From Streptomyces sp. WMMC940 (GTDB lineage Bacteria > Actinomycetota > Actinomycetes > Streptomycetales > Streptomycetaceae), in the NCBI RefSeq assembly GCF_027460265.1, contig NZ_JAPZBC010000001.1:1426001-1490000 (forward strand): DNA of 64,000 bases. Reading direction: 5' to 3'. A model generated the notes under the pieces. The model made no database searches. It was given only the letters and a program-made list of their open reading frames with translations, and was not told where the DNA came from. Below are positions 1 to 9,298 of this stretch, one piece after another. The translations under genes and the position numbers were made by a program. How positions within the stretch are numbered: position 1 is the stretch's first letter; every line of letters begins with the position of its first letter.

Positions 1-38
1 CGGCGGAGGAGCAGCCGTTCCTGGGCGGGGCGCGCTGA
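1..38 (+). CDS. 3' end of an upstream gene (partial)
   Basis: One plus-strand frame is open from the window edge and ends with TGA at 36-38, giving the tail AEEQPFLGGAR. The codons are GC3-rich, which fits the end of a real gene, but eleven residues do not identify a family. The rest of 39-122 shows no gene and separates this end from the convergent DUF6777 gene. Confidence 0.35.
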   Translation, partial: AEEQPFLGGAR

Positions 39-122
39 CGCCCCGGCGAGGGCAGGGCAGGCGTGGGCGGGGCGGAGGGGCCGTCCGTCGCCTCCGGTTC
101 ACCTCCCCGGCGATCGCCGTGG

Positions 123-1457
123 TCAGGGTGCCGGGGCCGGAGACGTCGGTGTGCCGGCGGGCGGGACGACGGCGTCCGGCAGTGACGGCGGGACGGGCTC
201 CTGGTCCTGGGGCGGAGGCCCCGTGGTCGGTGGCGGGTTCTCGGGGACGGTCTCCGGCGCCACCGGTGGCGGTGCGGGCGGTTCCTCGGGCGCGGGGCCG
301 GTGGGCGGCTCCGCGGGCGGCTCGCTGACGGTGGTCTCCTCCGGGGGGCGGCCCGGCGAGGTCTCCTCCCCCGGGCTGCGCGGGCCGGGCGTGTCGGTGC
401 CGTCGGTGGCCGGGCCGGGCGGCGACGTGTCGCCCGATCCGGGGCTCTCGCGCTCCGGGCTCCCGGAGGCCTCGTCGGACGGGCTGGCGGTCGCCTCCTC
501 GGGCGGGACGAGAACCGGGGTCGACGGGTCCCGCGGCGGTGGGGCCGGTTTGTCCTTCGCCCCGTCGTCGCCCCTCTCGCGGGCGAAGTAGTCGTGCTCC
601 GCGGGGTCGTACACGACGAAGACCTCGACGGGCCTCGGCGCCGGGGTGACGGCCACGGTCTCGGCCGGGTTGTAGCCGGGCCAGGCGTCGCCCCTGCGCT
701 CCGCGGGGCCGCGGACGAAGACCGGCGGCAGCAGCGGGTTGCCGCAGGCGCAGCGCACGCGGGGCACGCCGCGGTCGTCGACGAGAACGGCGGTGCCGGT
801 CTGCAGGACGGCCTGGTAGGGGTGGGCCGCGCCGTCCGTGAAACCGTGGTTGGTGACCCTGGTGTCCATCCGCAGGGTCACGGGGGTCAGGGAGCGCAGG
901 TACGCGGGGACCGCGGCCGGCGCGAGCCCGAGGGCCGAGGCGAAGGCCCGGTTCCGGTCCGGCTGGTCGGCGAGGAACCGGATCTGCTGCTCGGTGTCGC
1001 AGCTGGCGGTCTTCTCCGTGCCGCCGTAGAGGCCCGGCGTCGCACCGTCCACTCCCCGGGTGACGTGGGCGCCGGCCGGGGACGGGCTCGCCGGGGAGGC
1101 GGGCAGTTTGGCACGCGGCTGCGGGGTCCCGGGGACCTTCGCCGTCGACCGGGTGAAGGGGTCGGGGCCGGTCGCGGCCGCGGCCTGCAGCTGGATCTCG
1201 GTGCCGGTCCCGCCCGTACCGCCGGGCCGGGTGAGGACGACGACGAGCGCGGCGGCCACGACGACGGCCGCGGTGAGCACGGCGATCCTCGGAACCGAGC
1301 GCCACCAGGGGCCCGGACCGCCCGGACCGCCGCCCGCGGGGCCTGACGGTCCGCCGACCGGGGGCGCGGGCGGAGGCGGTGGCGGAGTCGCCTCCCCGCC
1401 CGAGAGCGGGCCGGAGGGAGGTCCTGCGGGTCGCCCCGACGGCGGTTGCGCGCTCAC
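123..1457 (-). CDS. DUF6777 domain-containing membrane protein
   Basis: Protein of 444 residues. The first 50 residues are rich in Pro and Gly, followed by one membrane segment at about 55-76 (VPRIAVLTAAVVVAAALVVV). The extracytoplasmic domain includes two Cys near CACGNP. From about residue 295 the protein is an acidic, Pro/Ser/Thr-rich tail typical of wall-spanning segments. The layout matches the Streptomyces DUF6777 family, whose function is unknown; it is likely a type II membrane protein exposed to the wall. The GTG at 1457 (VSAQPPSG) is chosen because the open frame further upstream (to 2039) is Arg/Pro-rich and overlaps the divergent streptophobe gene. Confidence 0.8.
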   Translation of the reverse strand: MSAQPPSGRPAGPPSGPLSGGEATPPPPPPAPPVGGPSGPAGGGPGGPGPWWRSVPRIAVLTAAVVVAAALVVVLTRPGGTGGTGTEIQLQAAAATGPDPFTRSTAKVPGTPQPRAKLPASPASPSPAGAHVTRGVDGATPGLYGGTEKTASCDTEQQIRFLADQPDRNRAFASALGLAPAAVPAYLRSLTPVTLRMDTRVTNHGFTDGAAHPYQAVLQTGTAVLVDDRGVPRVRCACGNPLLPPVFVRGPAERRGDAWPGYNPAETVAVTPAPRPVEVFVVYDPAEHDYFARERGDDGAKDKPAPPPRDPSTPVLVPPEEATASPSDEASGSPERESPGSGDTSPPGPATDGTDTPGPRSPGEETSPGRPPEETTVSEPPAEPPTGPAPEEPPAPPPVAPETVPENPPPTTGPPPQDQEPVPPSLPDAVVPPAGTPTSPAPAP

Positions 1458-1636
1458 GGGCCCTACTTCCCAGACCGGGACGTCCGTTCCCCGGGGGTCC
1501 CGGATCCACCGGCCGTGCCGGAGATCGAGAGTGCCTGTCCCCCAATTGTGTGCGCGGCCGCGGCGGGGCCCGCAAGCCGAACCGGTCGGAGCAGCCGGGC
1601 GGGCGGGCGGCGGTCCCCGCTGCTTACGGTGGCACC

Positions 1637-2911
1637 GTGAGCCAGCAGCCCCCCACCCCCCGGCGCGGCGGCGCGCACGGCCTGCGCGACTGGCGCGACG
1701 CGCTGGTGGCGGTCGTGGCGGGCTTCGCCGCGATGCTCGTCGTGGCCGCCGCGGGACTGTGGGCGGCGGGCGCGACGGACCTCCCCGAGAGTGCGTTCCC
1801 GCAGGTCGTGGCAGCGGTGGTGGTCCTGGCGGCCGGCGGTGAGGTGACGCTCGCCGGGGACGCGGGGTTCGTGGCGCAGTCCCAGGCCGAACTCGCGGTG
1901 ATGCCGCTGTCGGTGAGCCTCGTGGGGGCCCTGGTGACCGCGACGGCGTTCCTGCGTCCGCTGCGGCACCGCGCCGTGGCCGGGACCCGCGAACTGCTCG
2001 GCCGGTTCGCCCGGCTGGCGGTCCTGTGGCTGGCGGCACTCGCCGGCCTCACCGCCCTGGCGCGTAAGACGTTCCGGATCCCGCTCGCGGAGGACTCCCC
2101 GCTGTCCGACATCGGCGAGTTCCTGGACGCAGCCCCCCGGCTCGGCTTCCGCGCGGAGCTCGGGACCACCCTGCTGTACGGGCTGCTGTGGCTGATCGGG
2201 GTGACCGCCCTGGCCCTGATCGTGTCGCGCCGGGCTCCGCTGCCCCCGCGGCTGGTGCCCTTCCAGGAGGCGGTGCGTCCCGCTGCGTACGCGATGGTGT
2301 GGCTGCTGCTCGCGTACGTGGTCGTCGGGCTGTGCGCCGGCATCGTGGTCGCGGTGACCCAGGGGCACCCCGGGCGTACCTTCGCGGTGATCCTGCTCGG
2401 TCTGCCCAACCTCGCCTGGCCCGCGCTCACCCTCGGTCTCGGCGCCACCTGGGAGGGCAAGGTCGAGGGGCCGTTCGGACTGCCGATGCCGCAGGTGCTG
2501 GACACGGTGCTGCGCGGCGAGGACCTCTCGACGCTGAACGTGGCCACGCTGGCCGAGCAGGACGGGCGGGCGTGGTGGCTGGTGGTCCTCGCGGCGGTGC
2601 TGGTGCCCGCCGCGGCCTTCCTCGTGGCGGCGCGCTCCCCGGCACGGACCAGGCCCTGGCAGCACGCCCTGCGGATGGGCGTGGCCCTGGCCCTCACGGT
2701 GCTCTTCGTGTGTCTCACCGGCCGGGTCGCCGCGCGCTACGGCCTCTCGCTGCTCGGCGTCGGCGACCTCGGAGGGCTGGGCGGGGAGGTGTCGCTGCAG
2801 CCCCGGCTGTGGGCGGCGGTCGGCATCGGCCTCGGCTGGGGCCTCGTCGCCGGGCTGCTCGGCTCCCTGCTGGCGGCACCGGTACGGCGCCGTGGCGAGG
2901 TGGACGGCTGA
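1637..2911 (+). CDS. Streptophobe-family polytopic membrane protein
   Basis: Protein of 424 residues that begins MSQQPPTPRRGG from a GTG start and then consists mainly of about ten hydrophobic segments, starting with ALVAVVAGFAAMLVVAAAG. The length, the short cytosolic N-terminus and a loop around PFGLPMPQVLDTVLRGEDLS fit the streptophobe family, an actinobacterial membrane family with no established activity. It is divergent from the DUF6777 gene across 179 bp, which should hold both promoters. The longer open frame from 1379 is rejected because it overlaps the divergent gene's coding sequence and is Arg/Pro-rich. Confidence 0.8.
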   Translation: MSQQPPTPRRGGAHGLRDWRDALVAVVAGFAAMLVVAAAGLWAAGATDLPESAFPQVVAAVVVLAAGGEVTLAGDAGFVAQSQAELAVMPLSVSLVGALVTATAFLRPLRHRAVAGTRELLGRFARLAVLWLAALAGLTALARKTFRIPLAEDSPLSDIGEFLDAAPRLGFRAELGTTLLYGLLWLIGVTALALIVSRRAPLPPRLVPFQEAVRPAAYAMVWLLLAYVVVGLCAGIVVAVTQGHPGRTFAVILLGLPNLAWPALTLGLGATWEGKVEGPFGLPMPQVLDTVLRGEDLSTLNVATLAEQDGRAWWLVVLAAVLVPAAAFLVAARSPARTRPWQHALRMGVALALTVLFVCLTGRVAARYGLSLLGVGDLGGLGGEVSLQPRLWAAVGIGLGWGLVAGLLGSLLAAPVRRRGEVDG

Positions 2912-2934
2912 GCGGTCGCGGCCGGACGGACCGC
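2912..2934. terminator. Possible hairpin terminator between convergent genes
   Basis: GCGGTC at 2912-2917 pairs with GACCGC at 2929-2934 directly after the streptophobe stop codon. The loop is GC-rich and there is no U tract, as is usual in Streptomyces. It lies in the 77 bp gap between two convergent genes. Confidence 0.35.
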
Positions 2935-2988
2935 GCGGGGAGGGGCGCCGGCGCCGCCGATGGGGGCGGGGGGCGACCGGGCGTGGCG

Positions 2989-3606
2989 TCAGCCGGACGT
3001 GCCCCGACCGCGGCCCGTCTCGGTGATCTGCGTCGGTGGCGCCGGAGCCGCGGTCCTCCCGGGGGCGGTGGTGCGCCGGGGCGGCTGCGACGCCGACTCG
3101 CGCGGCGACTGCGGGGGCGCTGCGACGGCGAACGGGGCCAGCTGGGCGCCGTCGCAGTACACCCACCGCTCGTGCTCCGCGTCGTACAGCCAGAGCGTCT
3201 CCCCGTCCACGACCATCCCCAGCCGTATCCCCCGGGTGCGCCTTCGGAACGTCTCACGGTCGGCGCTGCCCGCGGCCAGCTCGTCCGCGGCCCGGCGGTA
3301 CTGGGCGAGCACCTCCTCCGCGCGGGCGAGCAGCGGCTGCGGATCGGACGTGCGGTCCAACGGCTGCCCGGCCGACGGCGGGGCCTGCGGGACGGCGACG
3401 AGCAGCCGCCCGTCGACCCAGGCCGACCATCCGTTGGCGCACATGACCCGCCCCCAGTCGCCGCGCCGGTCGACGAGTTCGACCGGCAGGAACGGGTCGA
3501 GTGGCACGCTCGGGCTGCTGACGTCGGGGGCCTGCCAGGTGGGCAGGCCGTCACCGGGGACGACGTGCGTCGGGCTGAAGCCCGGGACGGCGGTGGGCTC
3601 GGTCAT
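2989..3606 (-). CDS. Small cytosolic protein paired with FHA/ABC exporter
   Basis: Protein of about 205 residues with no signal peptide. Residues 30-75 (PVELVDRRGDWGRVMCANGW, then AWVDGRLL) look like an SH3-type small beta barrel. The middle is helical and charged (LLARAEEVLAQYRRAADELA), followed by a WxYD/WVYCDG-like beta motif. The C-terminus is Pro/Arg-rich and probably disordered. The ATG at 3606 begins 10 bp after the stop codon of the FHA/ABC gene, so the two are co-transcribed; a GTG at 3612 is an alternative. A regulatory or adaptor role for the exporter is inferred from position only. Confidence 0.7.
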   Translation of the reverse strand: MTEPTAVPGFSPTHVVPGDGLPTWQAPDVSSPSVPLDPFLPVELVDRRGDWGRVMCANGWSAWVDGRLLVAVPQAPPSAGQPLDRTSDPQPLLARAEEVLAQYRRAADELAAGSADRETFRRRTRGIRLGMVVDGETLWLYDAEHERWVYCDGAQLAPFAVAAPPQSPRESASQPPRRTTAPGRTAAPAPPTQITETGRGRGTSG

Positions 3607-3616
3607 CGGCACCCCG

Positions 3617-6184
3617 TCACTTCCGCATGACCGCGGGCTCGTGCCGCCGCAGCAGCATCGCGACGACGAACCAGAGCGCCACGCTGAGCAGCACCATCAC
3701 GCCCAGGTTCGTGAGCCACACCGACGCGGAGTGGTCGAAGAGCGGATCGGCGGTGTCCTTGCCGGGCACGATCCGGGCGAGGTCGACCGTGCTCGCCATC
3801 GCGGCGAAGGCCCAGCGTGCGGGCACCAGCCAGCCCAGCTGCTCCATGCCCAGCACGCCGTCGAGCTTCAGCAGGGCGCCGCAGAAGACGATCTGGACCA
3901 TGGTGAGGAGCACCAGCAGCGGCATGGTGACCTCCTCCTTGGGAACCAGCGCGGAGATCACGAGGCCGAGCATCATCGACGTGAACGACAGCAGCGCCAC
4001 GGCCAGGGTGATCTCGAGCAGCGGGGGCAGGAGCACGCCCTGGCCGCCGGGCGCGTTCAGGTCCACGCCGGCGAGGCCCACGAGGGTGAGGACGACCGCC
4101 TGGACGACCGTGATCGAGCCGAGCACCACGACCTTGGACGTCAGATAGGCGGATCTGGACAGGCCGACCGCCCGTTCCCGCCGGTAGATCACGCGCTCCT
4201 TCACCAGCTCGCGCACCGCGTTCGCCGCGCCCGTCAGCACCCCGCCGACGCAGAGCACGAGCAGGGCGTCCATGGTGGTGTCCAGCGTGAACTTGCTTCC
4301 CGCCAGGGCCCGGGCCATGACGCCCATCCCGAAGGGCAGCGCGATCATGATGACGATGAAGGTGCGGTCCGCGCTCAGCACGGACACATAGCGGCGGACC
4401 AGTGTGCCCAACTGCCCGAACCAACTCTGGGACTTGGGCGGTGGCGCCGCCGCCACCGGCCGGCGGTCCGGCGCGGCGCGCGGCTGGGGTCTGAGTGCGA
4501 TGTACTGGCGGTGCTGCGACGACGCCCGGTAGTCCCCCGCCCAGTCGCGGTCGTGGTCGTTCTCGAACGCCTCGAACGCCTCCGGCCACTGGTCGAAGCC
4601 GAAGAACTCCAGGGCGTCCTCGGGTGCGCCGAAGTAGGCGATCCGGCCGCCCGGCGCCATGACCAGCAGCCGGTCGCACACATCGAGGTTGAGCACGCTG
4701 TGGGTGACCACGATGACCGTACGGCCGTCGTCGGCGAGTCCGCGCAGCATGTGCATCACCGAGCGGTCCATGCCCGGGTCCAGGCCCGAGGTGGGCTCGT
4801 CGAGGAAGAGCAGCGACGGCTTCGTCAGCAGCTCCAGCGCAACGCTGACGCGTTTGCGCTGGCCGCCGGAGAGACTGTGGATGGGCTGGTCGGCGCGCTG
4901 CTCCAGGCCCAGTTCGCGGATGACCTCCTCGACCCTCGCCTCACGCTCCGCGGATGCCGTGTCCTCGGGGAAGCGCAGTTCGGCGGCGTAGCCGAGGGCC
5001 CGGCGCACGGTGAGCTGGACGTGCAGGATGTCGTCCTGCGGTACGAGCCCGATGCGGCGGCGGAGTTCGGCGTAGTCGCGGTACAGGTCGCGTCCGTCGT
5101 AGACGACGGTGCCGTGCTCGGCTGGGCGGAGCCCGGTGAGCGCGTTCAGGAGGGTCGACTTGCCGGCCCCGCTGGGTCCGACCACGGCGAGCAGGCACTT
5201 CTCGCCGACCGGGAACGACACGTGGTCGAGGAGCACCTTGCGGCCCTCGTCCACCGTGACGGCGAGGTCCTGCACGTCGAGCGAGATCTCGCCGGAGTCC
5301 ACGAACTCCTGCAGTTCGTCGCCGACGAGACGGAAGGTGGAGTGGCCGATGCCGACGGTGTCCCCTTCCGAGATCCCCGCCTCGGTCACCGGCTGGCCGT
5401 TGAGGTAGGTGCCGTTGTGGCTGTCGAGGTCGACGATCTCGTAGCGGCCGTCCAGGTGGGCGCGGAGCTCGGCGTGCCGGCGGGAGACGATGAGGTCGTC
5501 GATGACGATGTCGTTGTCGGCGGCTCGGCCGATGCGGACCGTGCGGGTGGGCAGCGGGCGTACGGTCGTGGGCTGCCGGAACGTGCTCGTGGCGGCGGCA
5601 CCCGTGGCGGCGGGCGGCGGCGGGGTCTCGGCGGGCCGGACCTCCGGTTCCCGCCGGGCCGCGGCCTCGCGGGCGCCCGGTGCGGGGCCGGCGGGCTCGC
5701 GGGCGCCGGACGCGGGGATCTCCGGCTCACGGTCCGGGGAGGGCGCTCCCCGCTCCCGGACGCCGGGTGGGGCGGTTCCGGACGCGGGTGCCGCGGGTGA
5801 CGGCCGGTCCGGACGCGGGGCCCCGCCCCGGGGGCGGGCCGCCGGCGCTGCCCCGGGCTCGGCCTCCGTGCCCACGAGCACGGCGCGCGGGCCGTCCTGC
5901 GGGTTGCCGAACCGGATGACGCTGCCCGGTCCCACGCCCCACTCGTGGACGCGGCGGCCTTCGGTGTACGTGCCGTTCGTGCTGTTCTCGTCCTCGACGG
6001 TCCAGTGGTCCGCGACGGTCCTGAGGACCGCGTGGTGCCAGGACACCCGGGCGTCGTCCAGGACGATGTCGCTCAGGGGGTCCCGCCCGACGTGGTACAC
6101 CCGGCCCGGGCTCATGAGCGTCGAGCCCCCGTCGGTTTCGATGACCAGCTCGGGCGCGGTCGGCGCAGCGGGCCGCTCAGCCAT
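3617..6184 (-). CDS. Double-FHA domain ABC transporter ATPase/permease fusion
   Basis: Protein of 855 residues. FHA domain 1 spans about 25-95 (GRDPLSDIVLDD, then SWHHA and NSTNGTY). A Pro/Ala/Arg-rich linker leads to FHA domain 2 at about 205-280 (IGRAADNDIVIDD, SRRHAEL, SHNGTYLNG). The nucleotide-binding domain has Walker A GPSGAGKST near 331, signature LSGGQRKRVSVALELL and Walker B LLFLDEPTSGLD near 460. An ABC-2/ABCG-type membrane domain fills 600-850 with six predicted helices. This is the architecture of mycobacterial Rv1747, an exporter whose FHA domains bind phosphothreonine made by Ser/Thr kinases. Activity is therefore probably phospho-regulated; the cargo is unknown. No kinase gene lies beside it. 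Confidence 0.9.
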   Translation of the reverse strand: MAERPAAPTAPELVIETDGGSTLMSPGRVYHVGRDPLSDIVLDDARVSWHHAVLRTVADHWTVEDENSTNGTYTEGRRVHEWGVGPGSVIRFGNPQDGPRAVLVGTEAEPGAAPAARPRGGAPRPDRPSPAAPASGTAPPGVRERGAPSPDREPEIPASGAREPAGPAPGAREAAARREPEVRPAETPPPPAATGAAATSTFRQPTTVRPLPTRTVRIGRAADNDIVIDDLIVSRRHAELRAHLDGRYEIVDLDSHNGTYLNGQPVTEAGISEGDTVGIGHSTFRLVGDELQEFVDSGEISLDVQDLAVTVDEGRKVLLDHVSFPVGEKCLLAVVGPSGAGKSTLLNALTGLRPAEHGTVVYDGRDLYRDYAELRRRIGLVPQDDILHVQLTVRRALGYAAELRFPEDTASAEREARVEEVIRELGLEQRADQPIHSLSGGQRKRVSVALELLTKPSLLFLDEPTSGLDPGMDRSVMHMLRGLADDGRTVIVVTHSVLNLDVCDRLLVMAPGGRIAYFGAPEDALEFFGFDQWPEAFEAFENDHDRDWAGDYRASSQHRQYIALRPQPRAAPDRRPVAAAPPPKSQSWFGQLGTLVRRYVSVLSADRTFIVIMIALPFGMGVMARALAGSKFTLDTTMDALLVLCVGGVLTGAANAVRELVKERVIYRRERAVGLSRSAYLTSKVVVLGSITVVQAVVLTLVGLAGVDLNAPGGQGVLLPPLLEITLAVALLSFTSMMLGLVISALVPKEEVTMPLLVLLTMVQIVFCGALLKLDGVLGMEQLGWLVPARWAFAAMASTVDLARIVPGKDTADPLFDHSASVWLTNLGVMVLLSVALWFVVAMLLRRHEPAVMRK

Positions 6185-6318
6185 GCGACGATTTTAACTT
6201 TTGCCCCCTTTGTCCGCCCGATCGGCGGGGTCGGCACGGCGGCGAGGAGGGCACGGGGAGCGGACTCAGGGACGGGCCGCCGGGTCAGGAGCCGCCCACC
6301 GCCCCGCGGGACCTCGGC

Positions 6319-7470
6319 TCAGGCGACGGACCCCACGGACCGGGCCGGCAGGCGCGGGCCGTCGTGATGGATCGGCGTGTGGGCGCCCGCCAGGGGCACG
6401 CCGGTGCCGCCGCGCCGGCCCGCGACGATCTCCGCGGCGATGGACACCGCCGTCTCCTCGGGCGTACGGGCCCCGAGGTCGAGGCCGATCGGCGAGCGCA
6501 GCCGGGCGAGTTCGAGTTCGCCGACGCCCGCCTCGCGCAGCCGGGCGTTGCGGTCCTCGTGGGTGCGGCGTGATCCCATCGCGCCGACGTAGGCGACGGG
6601 CAGCCGCAGGGCCCGTTCCAGCAGCGGTACGTCGAACTTGGCGTCGTGGGTGAGGACGCACAGCACCGTGCGTCCGTCGACATCGGTCGACTCCAGGTAG
6701 CGGTGCGGCCATTCGACGACGATCTCGTCCGCGTCGGGGAAGCGGGCCCGCGTCGCGAAGACCGGGCGGGCGTCGCACACGGTGACGTGGTACCCGAGGA
6801 ACTTGCCGACCCGGACGAGGGCGGAGGCGAAGTCGATGGCCCCGAAGACGATCATCCGGGGGGCGGGAACGCTGGACTCGACGAGCAGGGTGAGCGGACG
6901 TCCGCAGCGGGAGCCGTCCTCGCCGATACCGGCGGTGCCGGTGCGCCCCGCGTCCAGCAGGGCGCGGGCCTCGCCCGCGGCGGTGCGGTCGAGTTCGGGG
7001 TGGCCGCCGAGGGTGCCTTCGTACGAGCCGTCGCCACGGACGAGGAGGGCGCGGCCCATCAGCTCGCCGGGCCCGTCGGTGATCCGGGCGACCGCAGCGG
7101 CCTCCCCTCGTGACGCGGCGGCCAGCGCCGCCGCGACGACGCCCCTGCAGGGGGAGTCCGCGCGGACCGGGGTGACGAGGACGTCGATGATCCCGCCGCA
7201 GGTCAGCCCCACGGCGAAGGCGTCGTCGTCGCTGTAGCCGAAGCGCTCCAGGACGGTCCGGCCGTCCTCGAGCGCCTGCAGGCACAGATCGTAGACGGCG
7301 CCCTCCACGCATCCCCCGGAGACCGACCCGATGGCCGTGCCGTCACTGTCGACGGCGAGCGCGGCACCGGGCTGGCGGGGCGCGCTGCCGCCGACGGCCA
7401 CCACGGTGGCGACGGCGAAGTCACGTCCTTGCCCGACCCACCGGCCCAGCTCGTCGGCGATGTCCAGCAT
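6319..7470 (-). CDS. xdhC: XdhC/CoxI family molybdenum hydroxylase maturation factor
   Basis: Protein of 383 residues. The N-terminal XdhC/CoxI domain (DFAVATVVAVGGSAPRQPGA, then GSVSGGCVEGAV) is followed from about residue 195 by a Rossmann domain (PRMIVFGAIDFASALVRVG). XdhC proteins bind sulfurated molybdenum cofactor and insert it into xanthine dehydrogenase. The ATG at 7470 is chosen because the family match begins there; the 40 upstream in-frame residues run into the permease stop. It follows the purine permease by 47 bp in the same direction, so both are probably one transcript serving the xanthine dehydrogenase genes beyond. Confidence 0.9.
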   Translation of the reverse strand: MLDIADELGRWVGQGRDFAVATVVAVGGSAPRQPGAALAVDSDGTAIGSVSGGCVEGAVYDLCLQALEDGRTVLERFGYSDDDAFAVGLTCGGIIDVLVTPVRADSPCRGVVAAALAAASRGEAAAVARITDGPGELMGRALLVRGDGSYEGTLGGHPELDRTAAGEARALLDAGRTGTAGIGEDGSRCGRPLTLLVESSVPAPRMIVFGAIDFASALVRVGKFLGYHVTVCDARPVFATRARFPDADEIVVEWPHRYLESTDVDGRTVLCVLTHDAKFDVPLLERALRLPVAYVGAMGSRRTHEDRNARLREAGVGELELARLRSPIGLDLGARTPEETAVSIAAEIVAGRRGGTGVPLAGAHTPIHHDGPRLPARSVGSVA

Positions 7471-7517
7471 GTCGGTCTCCTCGGGGTTTCGTGGACGCGT
7501 GGAGGGCGCGGCCGGGG

Positions 7518-8981
7518 TCAGTGGACGCCCAGCCAGCCTTCGATCGGGTTCAGGGCGAAGAACACGATGAAGACCGCGGTCAGGACCCACATGAAGCCGC
7601 CCACCTCCCGGGACTTGCCCTGGGCGACCTTGATGGCGACGTACGCGATGACGCCCGCGGCGACACCGGGGGTGATGCTGTACGTGAACGGCATCAGCAC
7701 GACGGTGAGGAAGACCGGGACGGCGACGGAACGGTCGCCCCAGTCCACGTGCCTGGCGTTCTGCATCATCATCGCGCCGATGACGACCAGGGCCGCGGAG
7801 GCGACCTGGGGCGGCACGATCGCGGTGAGCGGGGTGAAGAAGAGGCAGGCCGCGAAGAACAGTCCGGTGACGACCGAGGCGAGGCCGGTCCGCGCGCCCT
7901 CGCCGACGCCGGTGGCGGACTCGACGAACACGGTCTGGCCGGAGCCGCCCGAGACACCGCCGACAGCACCGCCGGCGCCGTCGATGAACAGCGCCTTCGA
8001 CAGACCCGGCATCCGGCCGCGCTCGTCGGCCAGCTTGGCCTCGGTGCCGACTCCGATGATGGTGGCCATGGCGTCGAAGAAGCCGGCCAGCACCAGGGTG
8101 AAGACGATGAATCCGACGGTGATCGCGCCGACCTCGCCCCAGCCGCCGAACTCGACGTGCCCGAAGAGCGAGAAGTCGGGCATGGAGACGGCGCCGCCGG
8201 CGAGCTCCGGCGGGGACATGTTCCAGGCCTTGGCGTCGAGACCGGCGACGTTGTGGACGGCGACCGCGACGACGGTGCCGACGGCGATGCCGACGAGGAT
8301 GGCGCCGGGTATCCCACGGGCCTGCAGCATGAAGATCAGCAGCAGGGTGAAGCAGAAGATCAGTACCGGCCAGCCGGCGAGTTCACCGCCGGCGCCGAGG
8401 GTGACGGGCGGACCGAACTCCGCGCCCTTGCCGACGAACCCGGCCTTGACCAGGCCGATCAGCGCGATGAACAGGCCGATGCCCATGGTGATGCCGTGCT
8501 TGAGGGCCAGCGGGATCGAGTTCATGATCAGCTCGCGCAGCCCGGTCACCACCAGCAGGCAGATCACCACGCCGTACATCACGCACATGGCCATCGCCTG
8601 CGGCCAGGTCATCTGGGGGACGACCTGCGAGGCGAGGACGCCGGAGACGCTCAGGCCGGCCGCGAGGGCGAGCGGGACCTTGCCGACGAAGCCCATCAGC
8701 AGGGTCGTCGCCGCGGCCGCGAAGGCAGTCGCAGTGATGAGTCCCGGTTGGCTCAGGACGTTGCCGGCGACGTCCTTGCCGTTGAGGATCAGCGGGTTGA
8801 GCAGGAGGATGTACGCCATCGCCATGAAGGTGGTGATGCCGCCGCGCACCTCGCGCGCGACCGTCGATCCTCGTTCGGAGATGTGAAAGTACCGGTCGAG
8901 CCAGGACCGTCCGGCGGGGACGCGCGAGCCGGGGCCGGCGTCCTCAGCGGTGGTCCTCGGCTCCACTGACGACTGGGTCAT
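7518..8981 (-). CDS. NCS2/AzgA-type purine permease
   Basis: Protein of 487 residues with about 12-14 membrane helices after a polar N-terminus of 40 residues. The AzgA branch signatures are TTFMAMAYILLLNPLIL, the GLSVSGVLAS segment and SGGSGQTVFVESATGVGEG. Members are proton symporters for adenine, guanine, hypoxanthine or xanthine/uracil; the exact substrate cannot be read from sequence. Neighbouring xanthine dehydrogenase and XdhC genes make hypoxanthine or xanthine uptake likely. The ATG at 8981 gives MTQSSVEP. Confidence 0.9.
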   Translation of the reverse strand: MTQSSVEPRTTAEDAGPGSRVPAGRSWLDRYFHISERGSTVAREVRGGITTFMAMAYILLLNPLILNGKDVAGNVLSQPGLITATAFAAAATTLLMGFVGKVPLALAAGLSVSGVLASQVVPQMTWPQAMAMCVMYGVVICLLVVTGLRELIMNSIPLALKHGITMGIGLFIALIGLVKAGFVGKGAEFGPPVTLGAGGELAGWPVLIFCFTLLLIFMLQARGIPGAILVGIAVGTVVAVAVHNVAGLDAKAWNMSPPELAGGAVSMPDFSLFGHVEFGGWGEVGAITVGFIVFTLVLAGFFDAMATIIGVGTEAKLADERGRMPGLSKALFIDGAGGAVGGVSGGSGQTVFVESATGVGEGARTGLASVVTGLFFAACLFFTPLTAIVPPQVASAALVVIGAMMMQNARHVDWGDRSVAVPVFLTVVLMPFTYSITPGVAAGVIAYVAIKVAQGKSREVGGFMWVLTAVFIVFFALNPIEGWLGVH

Positions 8982-9298
8982 GGTTGCCTACTCCCAAGGT
9001 TCACAGGGGCACCCGCATCGCATCCGAGAACTGGCTCGGGCCACGGGATTTGGGATCTTGCGTTGGCTGCACGACCCGGGGGACGGCCCGAGACGAACGC
9101 TCTGCGGAAGGGGAACCCCGCCGGGGCGCCGGTCCGCAGTACTTCGGGTGTTGCTGGTGCCGGCACCACGGTGTGCGGTACCCGGCGGCCGGGGACGGAT
9201 CCCCGGAAGTACGGTCCCCTCGCGAGGGGGCCCGGGAGGCGTCCCGGGCGGGACGGCCCGGGGCCCGGGGGACGGTGGTCCCCCGGCACCCCCGCGGC
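8982..9298. other. Intergenic region: permease promoter side and xdh terminator
   Basis: 317 bp without a gene. The part next to 8981 must contain the permease promoter; no purine-riboswitch core is visible. The part next to 9299 is dense in GC hairpins: CCCCTCGCGAGGGG at 9216-9229, CCCGGGA/TCCCGGG at 9231-9248, and the terminator at 9265-9286. Confidence 0.6.
9265..9286 (-). terminator. Terminator of the xanthine dehydrogenase operon
   Basis: CCGGGGGAC at 9265-9273 and GTCCCCCGG at 9278-9286 form a perfect 9 bp stem with a 4-base loop, 12 bp beyond the stop of the molybdenum subunit gene. Two further palindromes lie just downstream. There is no U tract, which is normal for Streptomyces. Confidence 0.7.

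Noticed and set aside
2960..5800. 946-codon open frame on the plus strand
   Set aside because: It lies antisense to the FHA/ABC gene, is rich in His/Arg/Gly, and has no domain. High GC leaves long antisense frames open.
8982..9200. Purine riboswitch before the NCS2 permease
   Set aside because: The conserved core bases of the purine aptamer were not found on the minus strand; control is more likely by PucR.
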